A stretch of DNA of 23,443 nucleotides from NCBI GenBank assembly GCA_021203685.1, contig JAJQAS010000253.1, forward strand, positions 1 through 23,443. Direction: 5' to 3'. The notes under the pieces were generated by a model that saw only the letters and a list, made by a program, of their open reading frames with translations, had not been told where the DNA came from and made no database searches. This document shows positions 21,601-23,443 of this stretch, piece after piece; the first letter of the stretch is position 1, and every line of letters begins with the position of its first letter. This DNA is from Clostridiales bacterium. GTDB taxonomy: Bacteria; Bacillota; Clostridia; Oscillospirales; Oscillospiraceae. The position numbers and the translations under genes were made by a program.

Positions 21601-21663
21601 TATATCTTTCGTGAGGGGTGTATAGGTTTCGTTGATGAAAGAGGAAAATTCATTGATGAAACC

Positions 21664-23028
21664 TCACTCATACGCCCGGGTGATGTTTTTCAGCCAGCCG
21701 TACTTTTTGTAGTGCCGGTAGACAAAGGGGATCTTATAAAATTCGTCCAGGCAAACGATGAGATACACCGCTTTTACCGGTAATTTCAGCACAAAAGCGC
21801 AGAAAAAGCTCACCGGCACCGCCACCAGCCACATGTCGATGGTGTCGCAGAGCAGACCGAACCGGGTGTCGCCCCCCGCCCGGAAAATGCCCGCGATGAC
21901 CAGGGTGTTGATCTCCTGGCCGATGACATAGTAGCTGTTGACGAGCAGCATGAAGTTGAGGTAGTCCTCACCGGTGGTGCTGAGGGAGTAGAACTGGAAC
22001 ACCAGAGGCCGGGACAGCAAAATCAGCAGTCCGGTCAGCGCCCCCACCACCAGCGTCAGGTGGCAGAGGGTTGCCCCCATGGAGCGGGCCTCCTCCATGC
22101 GGTCATCGCCGATGGCCTTGCCCAGCAGCACGATCCCTGCGCTGGACATGCCGTAGCAGACAGTGGTGCAGAGGTTGCGGACGGTGCTTGCTACGGCGTT
22201 GGCGGCCACCACGTCGGACCCCAGGTGACCGAAGATGATGGAGTAGGTGGAGAAGGCCAGGGTCCAGACCATGTCGTTGAGCAGGGCGGGCACCGCGTAG
22301 CGGACGAAGTCCCGCAGCAGCTTGGGGTGGGACCCCATCAGCACCGGCCAGGAGTAGTCCAGCACCCTGGAACGCACCGCGTCCAGCAGACACAGCCCCA
22401 GCTCCACCGTCCGGGCAATGGCGGTGGCAATGGCGACGCCTACCACGCCCAGTTTGGGCGCGCCCAGCAGGCCGAAGATGAACACCGCGTTCAGGCAGAT
22501 GTTCAGCGCCAGGGCGGTGGAGCTGATGGCGGTGCTGAGTCTGGCCCGCTCCATGCTGCGCATGGTACACTCGTAGACCTGGGACCCGGCCATCATCAGG
22601 TAAGACACCCCCACGATGCGCAGGTAGCCGGAGCCGATGCGAATGAGTTCGGCGTCGTTGGTGAAGATGCGCAGGAACAGGCCGGGCAGGAACACCCCCA
22701 CCGCCGCCGCCAGCGCCGTCACGGCCAGGGAGATCTTGAAGGCGATGCCCATGACCGCCTGAATGGAGCGGCGGTCGCCCTTGCCCCAATACTGGCTGAC
22801 CATCATGGAAATGGCCGAGTTGACGCCGAAGAAGAAGCCGGAGATGAGGAAATAGAGCTGGTTTGCCAGGGATACCGCAGACAGCGCGTCCTCCCCCACG
22901 TAGCCCAGCATGAGCACGTCGGCGGAGTTCACCGCCGCGCTGATGATGTTTTGCAGTACGATGGGCAGGGCCAGCCGCCACAGCTGGCGATAGAAGCGTT
23001 TCTTCTGGTCGGTGAGAATGGGATTCAT
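21664..23028 (-). CDS. MATE-family efflux transporter
   Basis: This 454-residue membrane protein has the length and roughly 12 hydrophobic segments of the MATE family, which export cationic drugs and metabolites in exchange for Na+ or H+. Two homologous halves are visible: the first opens with LALPIVLQNIISAAVNSADV and LGYVGEDALSAVSLANQLYF, the second with AVPALLNDMVWTLAFSTYSI and GSDVVAANAVASTVRNL. The C-terminal segment FRAGGDTRFGLLCDTIDMW is typical too. The ATG at 23028 follows AGGAGGAG by seven nt; the longer frame to 23202 would cross the promoter and terminator and is rejected. Substrate is unknown. It is transcribed alone towards aroE. Confidence 0.93.
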   Translation of the reverse strand: MNPILTDQKKRFYRQLWRLALPIVLQNIISAAVNSADVLMLGYVGEDALSAVSLANQLYFLISGFFFGVNSAISMMVSQYWGKGDRRSIQAVMGIAFKISLAVTALAAAVGVFLPGLFLRIFTNDAELIRIGSGYLRIVGVSYLMMAGSQVYECTMRSMERARLSTAISSTALALNICLNAVFIFGLLGAPKLGVVGVAIATAIARTVELGLCLLDAVRSRVLDYSWPVLMGSHPKLLRDFVRYAVPALLNDMVWTLAFSTYSIIFGHLGSDVVAANAVASTVRNLCTTVCYGMSSAGIVLLGKAIGDDRMEEARSMGATLCHLTLVVGALTGLLILLSRPLVFQFYSLSTTGEDYLNFMLLVNSYYVIGQEINTLVIAGIFRAGGDTRFGLLCDTIDMWLVAVPVSFFCAFVLKLPVKAVYLIVCLDEFYKIPFVYRHYKKYGWLKNITRAYE

Positions 23029-23064
23029 GGGAAAGCTCCTCCTTTGCGGAAGCGTTTTACAGAT

Positions 23065-23093
23065 ATTATAATGAGGGAAGGGGTATGACGCAA
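23065..23093 (-). promoter_or_regulatory. Near promoter of the MATE gene
   Basis: On the minus strand: -35 TTGCGT (23088-23093), a 17-nt spacer and a perfect TATAAT (23065-23070), with a leader of about 30 nt. Confidence 0.75.
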
Positions 23094-23124
23094 GAGGGAA
23101 ATGTCCGGACAAACAGCCGGGACG

Positions 23125-23162
23125 AAAAAAACGCCTGCCAAACCAAAACGGAATGGCGGGCG
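23125..23162 (-). terminator. Terminator-like hairpin upstream of the MATE gene
   Basis: On the minus strand CGCCCGCCA (23154-23162) pairs with TGGCAGGCG (23132-23140) with one mismatch, followed by seven T (23125-23131). It would stop transcripts from the far promoter, or from genes outside the window, before the MATE near promoter. Confidence 0.7.
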
Positions 23163-23251
23163 GAACCGCGGAAAACGGGGAAACCCTGTGTTCAATTAGC
23201 AATACTGGGGAAACCGGAGACTGACGGGGTCATCCCGACTTCCTGTTGACA
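23125..23251 (-). ncRNA. Candidate short transcript or attenuated leader
   Basis: The far promoter (start near 23251) and the terminator at 23125-23162 bound a non-coding unit of about 125 nt. It contains a CGGG/CCCG hairpin and two copies of GGTTTCCCC. It matches no RNA family that I recognise. It could be a small RNA or a leader controlling MATE read-through. Confidence 0.35.
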
Positions 23252-23257
23252 GTGAGG

Positions 23258-23287
23258 AGTATATCACATGCAGGCTGGAGTTGTCAA
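23258..23287 (-). promoter_or_regulatory. Far promoter upstream of the MATE gene
   Basis: On the minus strand: consensus -35 TTGACA (23282-23287), an 18-nt spacer and -10 TATACT (23258-23263). A second TTGACA on the opposite strand (23245-23250) makes an inverted pair around it. Confidence 0.6.
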
Positions 23288-23340
23288 TGTGAAATCCAAA
23301 GAGAACAAACTTTCCCCCGGAGAACTGCCTTTGAAATTGC

Positions 23341-23443
23341 CCGCCCCTCACCTGAAAGGGCAGGGAGGGGAGAAGCCCCGGACGTGGGGGGCGCGCGGGG
23401 GGCGGGGGGGGGGGAGAAAGGCACGACCCCCTAAGAGAGAGGA
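23341..23443. other. G-rich low-complexity tail
   Basis: After a stretch resembling the palindromic repeat at 20439-20483, bases 23386-23413 are almost all G. No gene is supported. Such a run at a sequence edge may be real or an assembly artefact. Confidence 0.4.

Noticed and set aside
23029..23202. N-terminal extension of the MATE protein up to 23202
   Set aside because: It crosses a promoter and a terminator hairpin; ATG at 23028 has AGGAGGAG and fits MATE length.

Overview
The window looks like chromosomal DNA of a gut-type Clostridia, most likely an Oscillospiraceae member near Flavonifractor, Intestinimonas or Lawsonibacter. This is inferred from high-GC coding sequence, strong AGGAGG-type ribosome binding sites, TTGACA/TATAAT-like promoters and a gene set typical of carbohydrate-using Firmicutes. 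No rRNA, tRNA, phage genes or CRISPR array were seen. Twelve full-length protein genes, one small 96-residue protein gene and one truncated lipoprotein gene are supported.

Layout. (1) Bases 1-49 look like the end of a mobile element (two 24-bp tandem near-repeats) that cuts short a small lipoprotein gene (45-278). (2) A minus-strand Leloir/lactose block follows: lacZ (6445 to 3413), galK (3256 to 1961) and galT (1877 to 384), ending in a terminator near 308-332. galE and galM are not in the window. (3) Divergent from lacZ is an orphan sugar-ABC ATPase of the MsmX/UgpC/MalK type (6929-8086), preceded by a long structured leader of about 245 nt. (4) Next is an MFS permease (8265-9461) with its own promoter and terminator. 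(5) The interval 9462-10214 has no gene but holds a 160-bp IS5-type MITE with exact CTAA target duplications, and a terminator at each end. (6) A beta-glucuronidase gene (uidA, 12035 to 10215) follows.

(7) A drug-efflux module comes next: a TetR-type repressor (12853 to 12293) divergent from a two-gene heterodimeric ABC exporter (13242-15038, 15054-16898). Between them are five copies of a 16-bp operator and a duplicated 75-bp operator-promoter-operator cassette. (8) A less GC-rich pair follows: a pyridoxamine-kinase-like gene (17081-17902) and a TIGR04076-like small protein (17902-18189). (9) A minus-strand quinate/shikimate set is next: a YdiB-like shikimate/quinate dehydrogenase (aroE, 21455 to 20568), an MFS permease (20363 to 19143) and type I 3-dehydroquinate dehydratase (aroD, 19072 to 18311). 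(10) A MATE efflux gene (23028 to 21664) ends the coding part. Its upstream region holds a far promoter, a terminator-like hairpin and a near promoter. The last ~100 bases are G-rich, low-complexity sequence.

Together the genes suit a bacterium living on host- or diet-derived glycosides: beta-galactosides into the Leloir pathway, glucuronides via GUS, and plant cyclohexane acids via the quinate/shikimate set, plus two export systems. The observations most worth a second look are the duplicated operator cassette of the ABC exporter, the structured leader of the sugar ATPase, the promoter-terminator unit upstream of the MATE gene, and the MITE.
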